Below, piece after piece: positions 18,036 to 25,222 of a DNA stretch of 64,000 nt; position 1 is the first letter of the stretch; every line of letters starts with the position of its first letter. The stretch spans positions 100,048 to 164,047 of the forward strand of contig JAACVK010000021.1 in assembly GCA_009991595.1 (NCBI GenBank). Reading direction: 5' to 3'. Source of the stretch: a bacterium (GTDB taxonomy: Bacteria > Bdellovibrionota > UBA2428). The notes under the pieces are model-generated. The model saw nothing but the letters and a program-made list of their open reading frames with translations. It did not search any database and was not told where the DNA came from. The translations under genes were made by a program, and so were the position numbers.

Positions 18036-19199
18036 TTAAATTCCAGGAAAGACATCTTTCATTAATAGGCGAGCCAAAATGATGCGCATTACCTCATTGG
18101 TTCCAGCACCTATCTCCATAAGCTTTGCATCACGCATGTAACGCTCAACGGGATATTCTTTCGTGTAGCCGTAGCCTCCAAGTATCTGAATTGCATCCAA
18201 AGCCACCTTCGTGCCCACTTGCGCAGCAAACAGTTTCGCTGAAGTTCCCAACATTAAGGCTTCTTGAGACTCAACCCCCAATCGGTCGATGGCTACAGCT
18301 GCTTCGTAGGTAAGGCTTCGAGCAGACAAATATTCGGCTGTCGCATCGGCCAACATTTTTTGAATCATTTGAAAATCCATCAAAGGCTTTTCAAACTGCT
18401 TACGGTCTTTTGCATAGGCAGTGCAATATTTAATACACTCCCGAGCAATCCCTAGAGAAATTCCAGAAATCGTCACACGTTCAATCAAAAGATTGTGGTT
18501 CATGTGAGCAATGCTTCCGCCTTCAGAACCTACCAGGTTCTCTTCAGGCACTTCGCAGTTTTCAAAAACAAGCTCGCAGGTCGGAGAAGCTCTCATACCA
18601 AACTTATCGAGTTTGCGACTAACGGAAAATCCGGGGAAGGACTTTTCTACAATAAAGGTGCTAATGTCTTTTTTAGTAGGACCTGTTTTCGCGTAAACCC
18701 AAAAGAAATCCGAATGAGAGGCATTGGTAATCCACATCTTAGTTCCATTAAGAATGTATTTGTCGCCTTTTTTCTTGGCCTCAGTTTTTAAACCGAAGGC
18801 ATCGGAACCCGAGCCGGGCTCACTAATGGCCATGGAACCGATCCATTCTCCGCTGCAGAGTTTTGGCAAATATTTTGCCTTTTGTTCTTCGCTGCCATTC
18901 ACACTCAAATTGTTTACAGCCAGAATGGAATGAGCCAGATAGGAAAGCGCCGTGCTCGCACAAGCAGCCCCGAGTTCTTCCATCGCCAGAGTCGCAGCCA
19001 CAGCATCCATTCCACTGCCGCCATGATTGGGATCAGCGGTAACTCCCAGCAAGCCTAATTCTCCCAGCTTTTTCATGGCCTCAAGGTTGAAACCCTGTTC
19101 TTCGTCCAACTCAGCCGCTCTCGGCCGGAGCTCCTGGTCCGCAAAACGACGCACCGTTTCTTGAAGTGTTTTATGGGTTTCATCAAAGAATAAACTCAT
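18036..19199 (-). CDS. Acyl-CoA dehydrogenase, isovaleryl-CoA dehydrogenase type
   Basis: A 387-residue FAD enzyme with the family motifs AISEPGSGSDAFGLKT (near residue 125), MWITNASHSD, DRKQFEKPL and QILGGYGYTKEYPVER. The usual catalytic Glu of medium-chain enzymes (YEGT) is replaced by IGAGTNEV. A Glu is present in LLIERVTISG, the placement seen in isovaleryl-CoA dehydrogenase. It therefore probably oxidises isovaleryl-CoA in leucine breakdown, passing electrons to ETF; that substrate is an inference from two motifs. It is the first gene of a pair with pgi and is divergent from the cystathionine beta-synthase gene. Confidence 0.85.
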   Translation of the reverse strand: MSLFFDETHKTLQETVRRFADQELRPRAAELDEEQGFNLEAMKKLGELGLLGVTADPNHGGSGMDAVAATLAMEELGAACASTALSYLAHSILAVNNLSVNGSEEQKAKYLPKLCSGEWIGSMAISEPGSGSDAFGLKTEAKKKGDKYILNGTKMWITNASHSDFFWVYAKTGPTKKDISTFIVEKSFPGFSVSRKLDKFGMRASPTCELVFENCEVPEENLVGSEGGSIAHMNHNLLIERVTISGISLGIARECIKYCTAYAKDRKQFEKPLMDFQMIQKMLADATAEYLSARSLTYEAAVAIDRLGVESQEALMLGTSAKLFAAQVGTKVALDAIQILGGYGYTKEYPVERYMRDAKLMEIGAGTNEVMRIILARLLMKDVFPGI

Positions 19200-19238
19200 A
19201 GGCGTTTAGGTCTCCCTGTCGGCACTTTTATAACCTAT

Positions 19239-19267
19239 TTGACCGTTGTTGAGAAATTACCTAATGT
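19239..19267 (+). promoter_or_regulatory. Sigma-70-type promoter of the cystathionine beta-synthase gene
   Basis: TTGACC and TAATGT are separated by exactly 17 bases. The -10 covers the ATG at 19264, implying transcription starts near 19274. This argues that the TTG and ATG starts at 19246 and 19264 are not used. Confidence 0.5.
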
Positions 19268-19296
19268 CCTTTTTTGCAGATTCACATGGAGGTCTT

Positions 19297-20415
19297 TTGA
19301 AAAGAGTTGAAATTGCCAATTGCATCGAAGAATTAGTCGGGAACACCCCTCTCTTAAAGGTAAGAAGAAGCCACTTGAACCTTCCAACAGGACGATGGTT
19401 GAGTGAAATTCAAAAAGTTGAACCCCCAAAAGAACTCAAAAGCGACATTCTACTCAAGCTGGAATACCTGAATCCAGGCGGTTCGGTTAAAGATCGCATT
19501 GCCAGGAAAATTATAGACTCTGCAGAAGATCGTGGCGAAATCAAACCGGGAGCCACCATTGTAGAAGCCACTTCAGGAAACACCGGAGCGGGCTTAGCCA
19601 TGATTGCAGCCAGTCGTGGATACAATGCTATTTTATGCATGCCCGACAAGATGAGCTCTGAGAAGATTAATGCCCTCAGAGCTTACGGTGCGAAAGTTAT
19701 GATCTGCCCGACCAACGTTGAAGCAGAAGACCCTAGAAGTTATTACTCCGTTGCAAGACGGCTTGCTAAGGAAAGTCCGAATGGATTTTTGGCCAATCAA
19801 TATTTCAATAACGACAATCCACAATCCCACTACGAAACCACAGGACCTGAAATTTGGGAACAAACCCAAGGTCGCATCAAAGTTTTTGCCTGCGGCATTG
19901 GCACCGGTGGAACCATCTCTGGAACTGCGAAGTATCTCAAAGAAAAAAACCCCGAGATCAAGATTATTGCCATAGATCCAAAAGGAAGCGTTTACGCTGA
20001 GTGGATGAAGTCTGGAAACATTGACGGCTATCACTCCTATTTGGTCGAAGGCATAGGCGAAGACATGATTCCTGGAACTGTAACCCGAGACTTGATCGAT
20101 GAACTTGTCACCGTATGGGATGACGAATCGTTTAATGCCACGCGCGTGCTCTCGGAACGAGAAGGTGTTCTTGTTGGCGGAAGCTGTGGAAGTGCTTTCT
20201 TTGGAACTCTCCAATATTTGCAAATGCGTGAAGCTCAAGGCTCAGGACCACTCACTACAGTGTGCTTGTTGCCGGATAGCGGAACACGTTACTTGTCCAA
20301 AGTGTTTAATGAAACTTGGTTTGAAGAAAACTCTGTCCCCTCCACCTGGGGAGACTTCAACCCCAAAGGCGGCATTGAATACGTCGACGGATCAAAACCA
20401 GTTCCAGGTTTGTAG
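19297..20415 (+). CDS. Cystathionine beta-synthase / cysteine synthase family PLP enzyme
   Basis: A fold-type II PLP enzyme. Motifs are LVGNTPLLKV, NPGGSVKDRIA (PLP lysine), EATSGNTGAGLAM, GTGGTISGTAKYL and GGSCGSA. VEGIGEDMIPGT is more typical of cystathionine beta-synthase than of O-acetylserine sulfhydrylase, so it probably condenses serine with homocysteine. The regulatory C-terminal CBS domains are absent. The ORF track begins at 19246. A promoter -10 overlaps the ATG at 19264, and a GGAGGT lies just before the TTG at 19297, which gives MKRVEIANCIEELVGNTP (372 residues), the usual family start; spacing is short. A strong terminator follows. Confidence 0.88.
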   Translation: MKRVEIANCIEELVGNTPLLKVRRSHLNLPTGRWLSEIQKVEPPKELKSDILLKLEYLNPGGSVKDRIARKIIDSAEDRGEIKPGATIVEATSGNTGAGLAMIAASRGYNAILCMPDKMSSEKINALRAYGAKVMICPTNVEAEDPRSYYSVARRLAKESPNGFLANQYFNNDNPQSHYETTGPEIWEQTQGRIKVFACGIGTGGTISGTAKYLKEKNPEIKIIAIDPKGSVYAEWMKSGNIDGYHSYLVEGIGEDMIPGTVTRDLIDELVTVWDDESFNATRVLSEREGVLVGGSCGSAFFGTLQYLQMREAQGSGPLTTVCLLPDSGTRYLSKVFNETWFEENSVPSTWGDFNPKGGIEYVDGSKPVPGL

Positions 20416-20515
20416 CGAGAAAGGCGCTAGGCGTCATTGCAGTATCACCAGCAGCAAGAGAGTTCTCCGTATTAGTCGAATCAAATTCTTCGGGAACGAA
20501 AGCAGTAAAAACGGG

Positions 20516-20551
20516 CGGTATCGCCCCTTGCTAGAAGCGATACCGTTTTTT
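20516..20551 (+). terminator. Rho-independent terminator of the cystathionine beta-synthase gene
   Basis: CGGTATCGC and GCGATACCG form a 9-bp perfect stem with a 12-base loop, followed by TTTTTT. It lies 100 bp after the stop codon; the intervening bases hold no gene. Confidence 0.8.
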
Positions 20552-20656
20552 AATTCTCATCTAACCAGTTCTAGACATACGTCTTTATATTAAAATTGTC
20601 ATTGCCCTTCCCGTGTGCCAAGAGGGGAAACCAGACTAATTTTAGAAGGAGTTCCT

Positions 20657-21154
20657 ATGAAAAAATATTTGTTAATTTTCTCAATAATGCTCGTGTCCTT
20701 TTCCACTATAGCCGAGTCTATTGTGCGAACAGAGGGTGACACCTATTTTGTAGAATGCACGGACCCGAATGCAACCCCCTTGAAACAGACAAAGCTAGAG
20801 CAAACTATTTTTGCTAATGTGGCTTCCTCACTATACAGCCACCAGGGCATGAAGTTGCTCCTTCCAGCACCAGGAACTTACACAACATTGCCACAAGAAG
20901 GTGTAGAGCAAAAAACTCTAGTTGTGAGTTATAATGGAGACCTACAAAGCAAAGAAATGCAGGCGACTCAATTTAAGATGTCTGTTTCCGCTGAAGAAAC
21001 TACTACCAACTTTAAGTTAGACTATTTGTATGAAATACATTTTGGTCGTAATTCCACATCTATCAAAACTTCTGGACGTTTAGAGGTCTTAAGTGACTCG
21101 CAGGAGAAAAATGCTGAGCAAGAAAACATTCACTGCGACTTCATAACTATTTAA
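20657..21154 (+). CDS. Secreted hypothetical protein
   Basis: The track starts at 20615, but AGAAGGAG lies 7 bases before the ATG at 20657, which begins a classical signal peptide (MKKYLLIFSIMLVSFSTIAES). The 165-residue protein has two widely spaced cysteines (VECTDP and IHCDF) that could form a disulfide. Its body is beta-rich and polar. No family is recognised. It is a single-gene unit, with a terminator on each side. Confidence 0.75.
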   Translation: MKKYLLIFSIMLVSFSTIAESIVRTEGDTYFVECTDPNATPLKQTKLEQTIFANVASSLYSHQGMKLLLPAPGTYTTLPQEGVEQKTLVVSYNGDLQSKEMQATQFKMSVSAEETTTNFKLDYLYEIHFGRNSTSIKTSGRLEVLSDSQEKNAEQENIHCDFITI

Positions 21155-21220
21155 CAAATGCCTCGGCGGGCGTGGCGACCACAAACCCCGACCCGCTTAA
21201 GTTGTTTTATTAAAACGGCA

Positions 21221-21261
21221 AAGAGGAATCGATTCAAATGAAATCGATTCCTCTTTTTTTT
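21221..21261 (+). terminator. Rho-independent terminator
   Basis: AAGAGGAATCGATT pairs with AATCGATTCCTCTT across a short loop, and the arm runs into a tract of 8 or more T. It closes the secreted-protein gene at 20657-21154. Confidence 0.85.
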
Positions 21262-21288
21262 AGCATCGCTAAATTCTAGTTATAAAAG

Positions 21289-21477
21289 TTAAAGATTGGG
21301 TTTTTGGGAATCTATCCACCTGTCCCGGAATTGAACCTCGTAATATTTTGTATGTAACTCAGCACAACGGCCACAAAAAAAATCGAGTATAGACCACAGA
21401 CACTCTTTCAAAAAATAGCTAAGCAAAGACAAAGCGTTGATCTTGTTTACATGGAAGAGACGCTTGTTAAATTTCAA
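21289..21477 (-). CDS. Possible small cysteine-containing protein (weak)
   Basis: A 62-residue ORF with a hydrophobic middle and a FFCGRCAE motif. No ribosome-binding site is evident, and its 5' end overlaps the plus-strand ORF at 21451. It fills a gap of almost 300 bases but may be spurious. Confidence 0.2.
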   Translation of the reverse strand: MKFNKRLFHVNKINALSLLSYFLKECLWSILDFFCGRCAELHTKYYEVQFRDRWIDSQKPNL

Positions 21478-21645
21478 GAAAGCGCTGCTCGAAATCCAAA
21501 CCTTTTTAGCAAATATCCTATTTTCTCAGATTTAGAGTTCCAAAGCCACGCCCTCACTGAGAGCATCCCTCTCGCCCAAGAGGCCGCCAAAACACTCAGC
21601 CAATTGCCTGCCGATTCCTGCGAAGGAATCTTAGGCCGCTTTTAG
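21451..21645 (+). CDS. Small hypothetical protein (64 aa)
   Basis: The codon choice (GCC, CTC, AGC-rich third positions) resembles neighbouring real genes. The protein is soluble, helical and acidic, with one cysteine near the end (PADSCEGILGRF). There is no clear ribosome-binding site and no recognised family. Its TAG stop overlaps the first base of the long palindromic element, so that hairpin may serve as its terminator. Confidence 0.45.
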   Translation: MEETLVKFQESAARNPNLFSKYPIFSDLEFQSHALTESIPLAQEAAKTLSQLPADSCEGILGRF

Positions 21646-21736
21646 GCGCCTAGCGACTTTTTCCATACCCCCCGCTACCTTTTTCCAGGCAGTTGGAAGA
21701 AGGTAGCGGGGGGTATGGAAAAAGTCGCTAGGCGCC
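21645..21736. repeat. Long palindromic element, copy A (92 bp)
   Basis: Two arms of about 43 bases, starting GGCGCCTAGCGACTTTTTCC and containing ATACCCCCCGCTACC, pair with one G-T mismatch around a 6-base loop (GGCAGT). A second copy lies at 25128-25222. The two copies differ inside the stem by a matched pair change (CCGC/GCGG against CTGC/GCAG), so pairing is conserved while the sequence changes. It follows a gene stop directly, as a bidirectional terminator or a REP/MITE-like element would. Confidence 0.85.
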
Positions 21737-21808
21737 CTGTAAACAAAGTTGGCACTTTCTTAACAGAGATTTGATTTAGGAAGGCTTGTTTTAGAGCATA
21801 ATTGAAGA

Positions 21809-23407
21809 GTGAGAAGAATTTACTTATTGGTAGCTGCCAGCATCTTTGGAACCTCGGCTTATGCTCAGAACTCTGTATTGGGACACGCCGAGAATGCTAA
21901 CTTTGGTAACGTCAACAACTCTAGTTCTGCTGAAGCAGATTTGGCCAAAAGACAAGCCGCCCTTCAATACACTCAACAAATCAACGATATTAATAGTGGC
22001 TTCAACAACCAGATCGGGAGCCTGCAAACCCAGCTAGCTCAACAGCAAGTTCAAAAGAACCAGTGTGAAATCGATTATGCACAAGCCATTGGCGACGCCG
22101 AATCAAATGCGCAAGATCAAAAGTCAGGTGCTTTGAACGGACTCATGCAACAAGCCATGGGACCAACGGTTCAAGCATTGGGCGGCCTTCTTAACAAAGA
22201 AGACGAAAAACAAAAAGAGAACTTTGACATACAAGTTCAAAGCTTCAACTCACAAGTCGACTCTACATTTAGAGAATTTCAACTAGGTGGATCTGCCGCC
22301 TTTCACCACCCACCCTCTGGACTAAATGCAAACAACTACAATCAATTCAGAACAGCTTGTTCAAACCTACAATTATCAGAAACTGACCCACGAAGAGGCG
22401 ATATTAAAAAGGGACAGTGCGATCAAGCTGTCGCCAATCTTGAAAGCCAAAAGCTTGCACTCAACAACTTGGCTACTCAATTCAACGTGGATCAAAACGC
22501 CTCTTCCGACACAGCAGGGAAACTGCTTCAAGCAGCTATCCCAATCGGACTTGGTTTATACGGATACAACACAACTAAAAAAGGTGCCGAACAAGGTTTA
22601 GAAAGCACCAAGGAGGCCGCCGAATCTGCACGACAACAATGTAATGCCAACGCAGACATTGCCGTCAACGAAACGAAACGACAACTCTCTAGTTTAGAGG
22701 GGCAGAAGCAAGAAGCCTTGAAGGCAGCCTTAGCTTCAGCAAACCTTGCAAACGACGCTCTTAAAGCAGAGCTTGCTCAACAAGCACTCGAAGCAACTTA
22801 CGGACCTGACCCACAAGGCATAGTAGTAGATCCGTCCACACTTCCTAACAGCGATGGAGGGCTCAATGCTGCTCTTGCGGTTGGCCCAACTGTGGGAGAC
22901 CCGGAACTTCCAGGCAATGGATCAAACGGCCCACTGGGCTTTGCACAAAACTCTAACTCTGACGACAAAGCTGGCGCTGCAGGCGGCGGCGGTGGTGGCG
23001 GCGGTGGCGCCGGCGGCGGTGGTGGATCACCATGGACCTTCGGCTCTTCTTACGCAGGCTTTCCCGGTGGCGGTGGACTTCCAGAGCAACCAGACAAAGG
23101 AAAATTTAGCGGCACCGGTGGCGGTGGATTCGGTGGCGGCGGATTTGGTGGCTTTGACAGCGCCCAAGATGCTTTCAACAGCTTTGCTCAATGGGGCCAA
23201 GATTCTGGTCAAGGTAGAAGTCTTGCCGCAAGTGGTGATGGCGGAATGCTCGTCTTACTACAACGCGCTCGACTTAGGCTTTCAGCCCACGCTGCAGAGC
23301 TTTTAACGGATAACAACGCTCCCTTGTTGAGCCGTAGTGAAAAACAAGAAAAGGGTGATGCCAATCCAAAGTCAGCTCAAAGAGCAACGGCTTCTCGCCT
23401 ACGCTAA
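21809..23407 (+). CDS. Secreted coiled-coil and glycine-rich protein
   Basis: The gene starts with GTG and a signal peptide (MRRIYLLVAASIFGTSAYAQ). The 532-residue protein has a long Gln/Asn/Ala-rich helical region (about 40-330) with coiled-coil character and paired cysteines (KNQCEIDY, RTACSNL, KGQCDQAV, RQQCNAN). It also has a hydrophobic Gly-containing patch (KLLQAAIPIGLGLYGY), then a glycine run (about 390-450) encoded by GGC/GGT triplets, and a basic C-terminal tail. No family is recognised. An extracellular matrix or envelope role is possible but not shown. It ends overlapping the convergent hotdog gene by 4 bases. Confidence 0.75.
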   Translation: MRRIYLLVAASIFGTSAYAQNSVLGHAENANFGNVNNSSSAEADLAKRQAALQYTQQINDINSGFNNQIGSLQTQLAQQQVQKNQCEIDYAQAIGDAESNAQDQKSGALNGLMQQAMGPTVQALGGLLNKEDEKQKENFDIQVQSFNSQVDSTFREFQLGGSAAFHHPPSGLNANNYNQFRTACSNLQLSETDPRRGDIKKGQCDQAVANLESQKLALNNLATQFNVDQNASSDTAGKLLQAAIPIGLGLYGYNTTKKGAEQGLESTKEAAESARQQCNANADIAVNETKRQLSSLEGQKQEALKAALASANLANDALKAELAQQALEATYGPDPQGIVVDPSTLPNSDGGLNAALAVGPTVGDPELPGNGSNGPLGFAQNSNSDDKAGAAGGGGGGGGGAGGGGGSPWTFGSSYAGFPGGGGLPEQPDKGKFSGTGGGGFGGGGFGGFDSAQDAFNSFAQWGQDSGQGRSLAASGDGGMLVLLQRARLRLSAHAAELLTDNNAPLLSRSEKQEKGDANPKSAQRATASRLR

Positions 23408-23802
23408 GGGTTTCTTCTTATAAAGACCGCTTGGAAGATACAATTTGCCTCGCCATCCTTATTCAGCAAAAACACCTTGTTACGAGCAGAGGGATCGCTT
23501 AGTTCCTTTGATTCATCCAGCTCAACTTCAACTCGAAAAGAGTCATTAACAAAAGTCATTCCAGAAAACTTTGAACTTAGTTCCTTGATCCTAAAGTCTG
23601 GTGACTTTTCTAAAAGAAAATCATCAATGGCTTTATACACAATACAATACAAAAACATTCCGTGAACAATCAACCCGGGAAGACCTCGTCCATCGGCGAC
23701 TTTTTCATCAAAATGTATAGGGTTATGATCCCCTGATATCCAGCCATATTGCATAAGTTCTGCACGACTTAATCCGCTACTTTCAAACAGACGAACTCTC
23801 AC
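23404..23802 (-). CDS. MaoC-like hotdog dehydratase, catalytic subunit
   Basis: The 132-residue single hotdog domain carries the hydratase-2 motif SGDHNPIHFDEKVA followed by LPGLIVHGM. The Asp and His of GDHNPIH are the catalytic pair in (R)-specific enoyl-CoA hydratases and MaoC proteins. Its start overlaps the stop of the upstream hotdog gene by four bases (ATGA-type), so the two are made together and probably form a heterodimer like mycobacterial HadA-HadB. The likely reaction is (de)hydration of 3-hydroxyacyl/enoyl thioesters; the substrate is unknown. Confidence 0.82.
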   Translation of the reverse strand: MRVRLFESSGLSRAELMQYGWISGDHNPIHFDEKVADGRGLPGLIVHGMFLYCIVYKAIDDFLLEKSPDFRIKELSSKFSGMTFVNDSFRVEVELDESKELSDPSARNKVFLLNKDGEANCIFQAVFIRRNP

Positions 23803-24227
23803 GACAAAGCCTCACGAACAAAAATCGTCCCACTGGTCCGAGCAATCAATTCTTCGTTACGAAAATACTCCGTTGTGATCTCGAGAGTCACAAAAGGGTT
23901 TGCCGAATTGAGCTTGGTTCTAACCTTTGTTACGGCCGGTCGAGTGACAATTTCATCACCCACAAAAATGGTTTTCATAAAATCAAAGGTCTGCGTGGTA
24001 TGAAGAAGGCGATCTAAATCAATATCCAAAACTTCAAATATTTTAAAATCCGCCTCTCTCAAACAGGCTATGAAAATGTCGGGCACAGTATCATCGTGCA
24101 CTTTTTCTTCAGAATAGCCCATCAGGCTTTTAAATTGCCTCACCCAAAGAGAGCTCACTTTAAATTTAAACTCTGGGTATCGACGCGAGCAGAGTTCCGG
24201 GGTTAAACAAGATAGTGGTGCGCTCAT
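23799..24227 (-). CDS. MaoC N-terminal-type hotdog subunit (HadA-like)
   Basis: A 142-residue protein with the pattern of FAS1-type dehydratase N-terminal domains: DTVPDIFIACLREADFKIFEV, LLHTTQTFDFMKTIFVGDEIVTRPAVTKV and TLEITTEYFRNEELIARTSGTIFV. It lacks the catalytic Asp/His motif, which the partner subunit downstream provides. A four-base overlap couples the two genes. It probably shapes the acyl-binding tunnel. Its first 13 bases overlap the 5' end of the divergent barrel gene, so the two promoters lie inside each other's coding regions. Confidence 0.78.
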   Translation of the reverse strand: MSAPLSCLTPELCSRRYPEFKFKVSSLWVRQFKSLMGYSEEKVHDDTVPDIFIACLREADFKIFEVLDIDLDRLLHTTQTFDFMKTIFVGDEIVTRPAVTKVRTKLNSANPFVTLEITTEYFRNEELIARTSGTIFVREALS

Positions 24228-25123
24228 ATTGGAAACTTTTTTTTAGGTTATTTTTGCTGTTTTTACCAGTTCAGACCTGGGCAGAATTGCAGCCCGTCTA
24301 CAGCCCGCATGGCACCGAGCTCATTTACCCAGGAATACTCCAGAACACCACCACCTTGGGGCACTACGGCGTCGCACTAAACGGCAGAATCGGCACACAG
24401 CGCAATGATTCATCTGCCTTCGCCCTAGCCGGGTCTTTTCCGCTCAGTTTTCGATTTAAAGAAGATGATCGTAACTCTGGATGGGCTTTCGGTTTTGCAG
24501 CAGGCATCTCGGAATATGTATACGAACCACAGCTTTTACTTTCTCCAGGACTCTATTTCTGGGAATTTATGATTGGAAGAGGCTCTAACCACTCCGATCG
24601 CAACATTCGCACTGGATTACTAGGCTTCTTTGAAGTCACAATAAAAGACGAGCGCCCCAACACCAAAGGAGACCAAGCTAAAGTTCTCTCCGATCACAAC
24701 CGCATTGTTGAGGAACATCGATACAGCTTGAACTTTAGAATGGGAACAAGCTTCAGCCCTCTTGGTGATGGCCTCGTTCGGCAAAAAGCTGGAAGATTCT
24801 CTAGTAGTCTTTTTTTCAATGCTTCTCTACCTCTTCAAAACGATGAACTAAGGGGATCTATTCACTACCAAGGCCTATTCAAAACCTGGCGCAACCTTAT
24901 AACAATCTTTGATCTAGGAGTTTTTGGATCTTATTCAACAAACAGAACCCTAGATGAAGCAGACGATTTAAAGTCCCTCATATTTTGGGGTCCACGTTTG
25001 GAATATCGCTTTAGCAGACAATCTTTTTCACTCGGAGCTCAGTGGAAACACTTTCAGGGAGCTCGTGAACATCACTTCAAAGCTTTCCCCTCCATCAACA
25101 GCGTCTACCAGCTCGCCTTTTAG
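24215..25123 (+). CDS. Outer-membrane beta-barrel-like protein
   Basis: GTG start followed by a short signal peptide (MVRSYWKLFFRLFLLFLPVQTWA). The 302-residue protein alternates polar and aromatic residues in strands (YGVALNGRIG, FGFAAGISEYVYEP, FSLGAQWKHF) and ends in YQLAF, a terminal Phe typical of outer-membrane barrels recognised by BamA. No specific family is recognised. Its start overlaps the divergent HadA-like gene by 13 bases. A palindromic element begins 5 bases after its stop. Confidence 0.65.
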   Translation: MVRSYWKLFFRLFLLFLPVQTWAELQPVYSPHGTELIYPGILQNTTTLGHYGVALNGRIGTQRNDSSAFALAGSFPLSFRFKEDDRNSGWAFGFAAGISEYVYEPQLLLSPGLYFWEFMIGRGSNHSDRNIRTGLLGFFEVTIKDERPNTKGDQAKVLSDHNRIVEEHRYSLNFRMGTSFSPLGDGLVRQKAGRFSSSLFFNASLPLQNDELRGSIHYQGLFKTWRNLITIFDLGVFGSYSTNRTLDEADDLKSLIFWGPRLEYRFSRQSFSLGAQWKHFQGAREHHFKAFPSINSVYQLAF

Positions 25124-25127
25124 CTAA

Positions 25128-25222
25128 GGCGCCTAGCGACTTTTTCCATACCCCCTGCTACCTTTTTCCGTAATACTTTTGGAAAAAGGTAGCAGGGGGT
25201 ATGGAAAAAGTCGCTAGGCACC
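25128..25222. repeat. Long palindromic element, copy B (95 bp)
   Basis: The arms match copy A at 21645 (GGCGCCTAGCGACTTTTTCC start), with a C-A mismatch near the outer end and a different loop (GTAATACTTTT). The stem carries CCCCCTGCTACC against GGTAGCAGGGGG, compensating the change seen in copy A. It fills the whole gap between two convergent genes and touches the stop codon of the FHA gene, as a two-way terminator would. Confidence 0.85.

Noticed and set aside
21737-21808. A fifth CTTAAC tandem site near 21757
   Set aside because: One CTTAAC is present, but the sequence at the second position is TTTGAT, too poor a match.
22980-23160. CRISPR or tandem repeat array in the GGC/GGT-rich stretch
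   Set aside because: It is in-frame glycine coding sequence with irregular units and no spacers.
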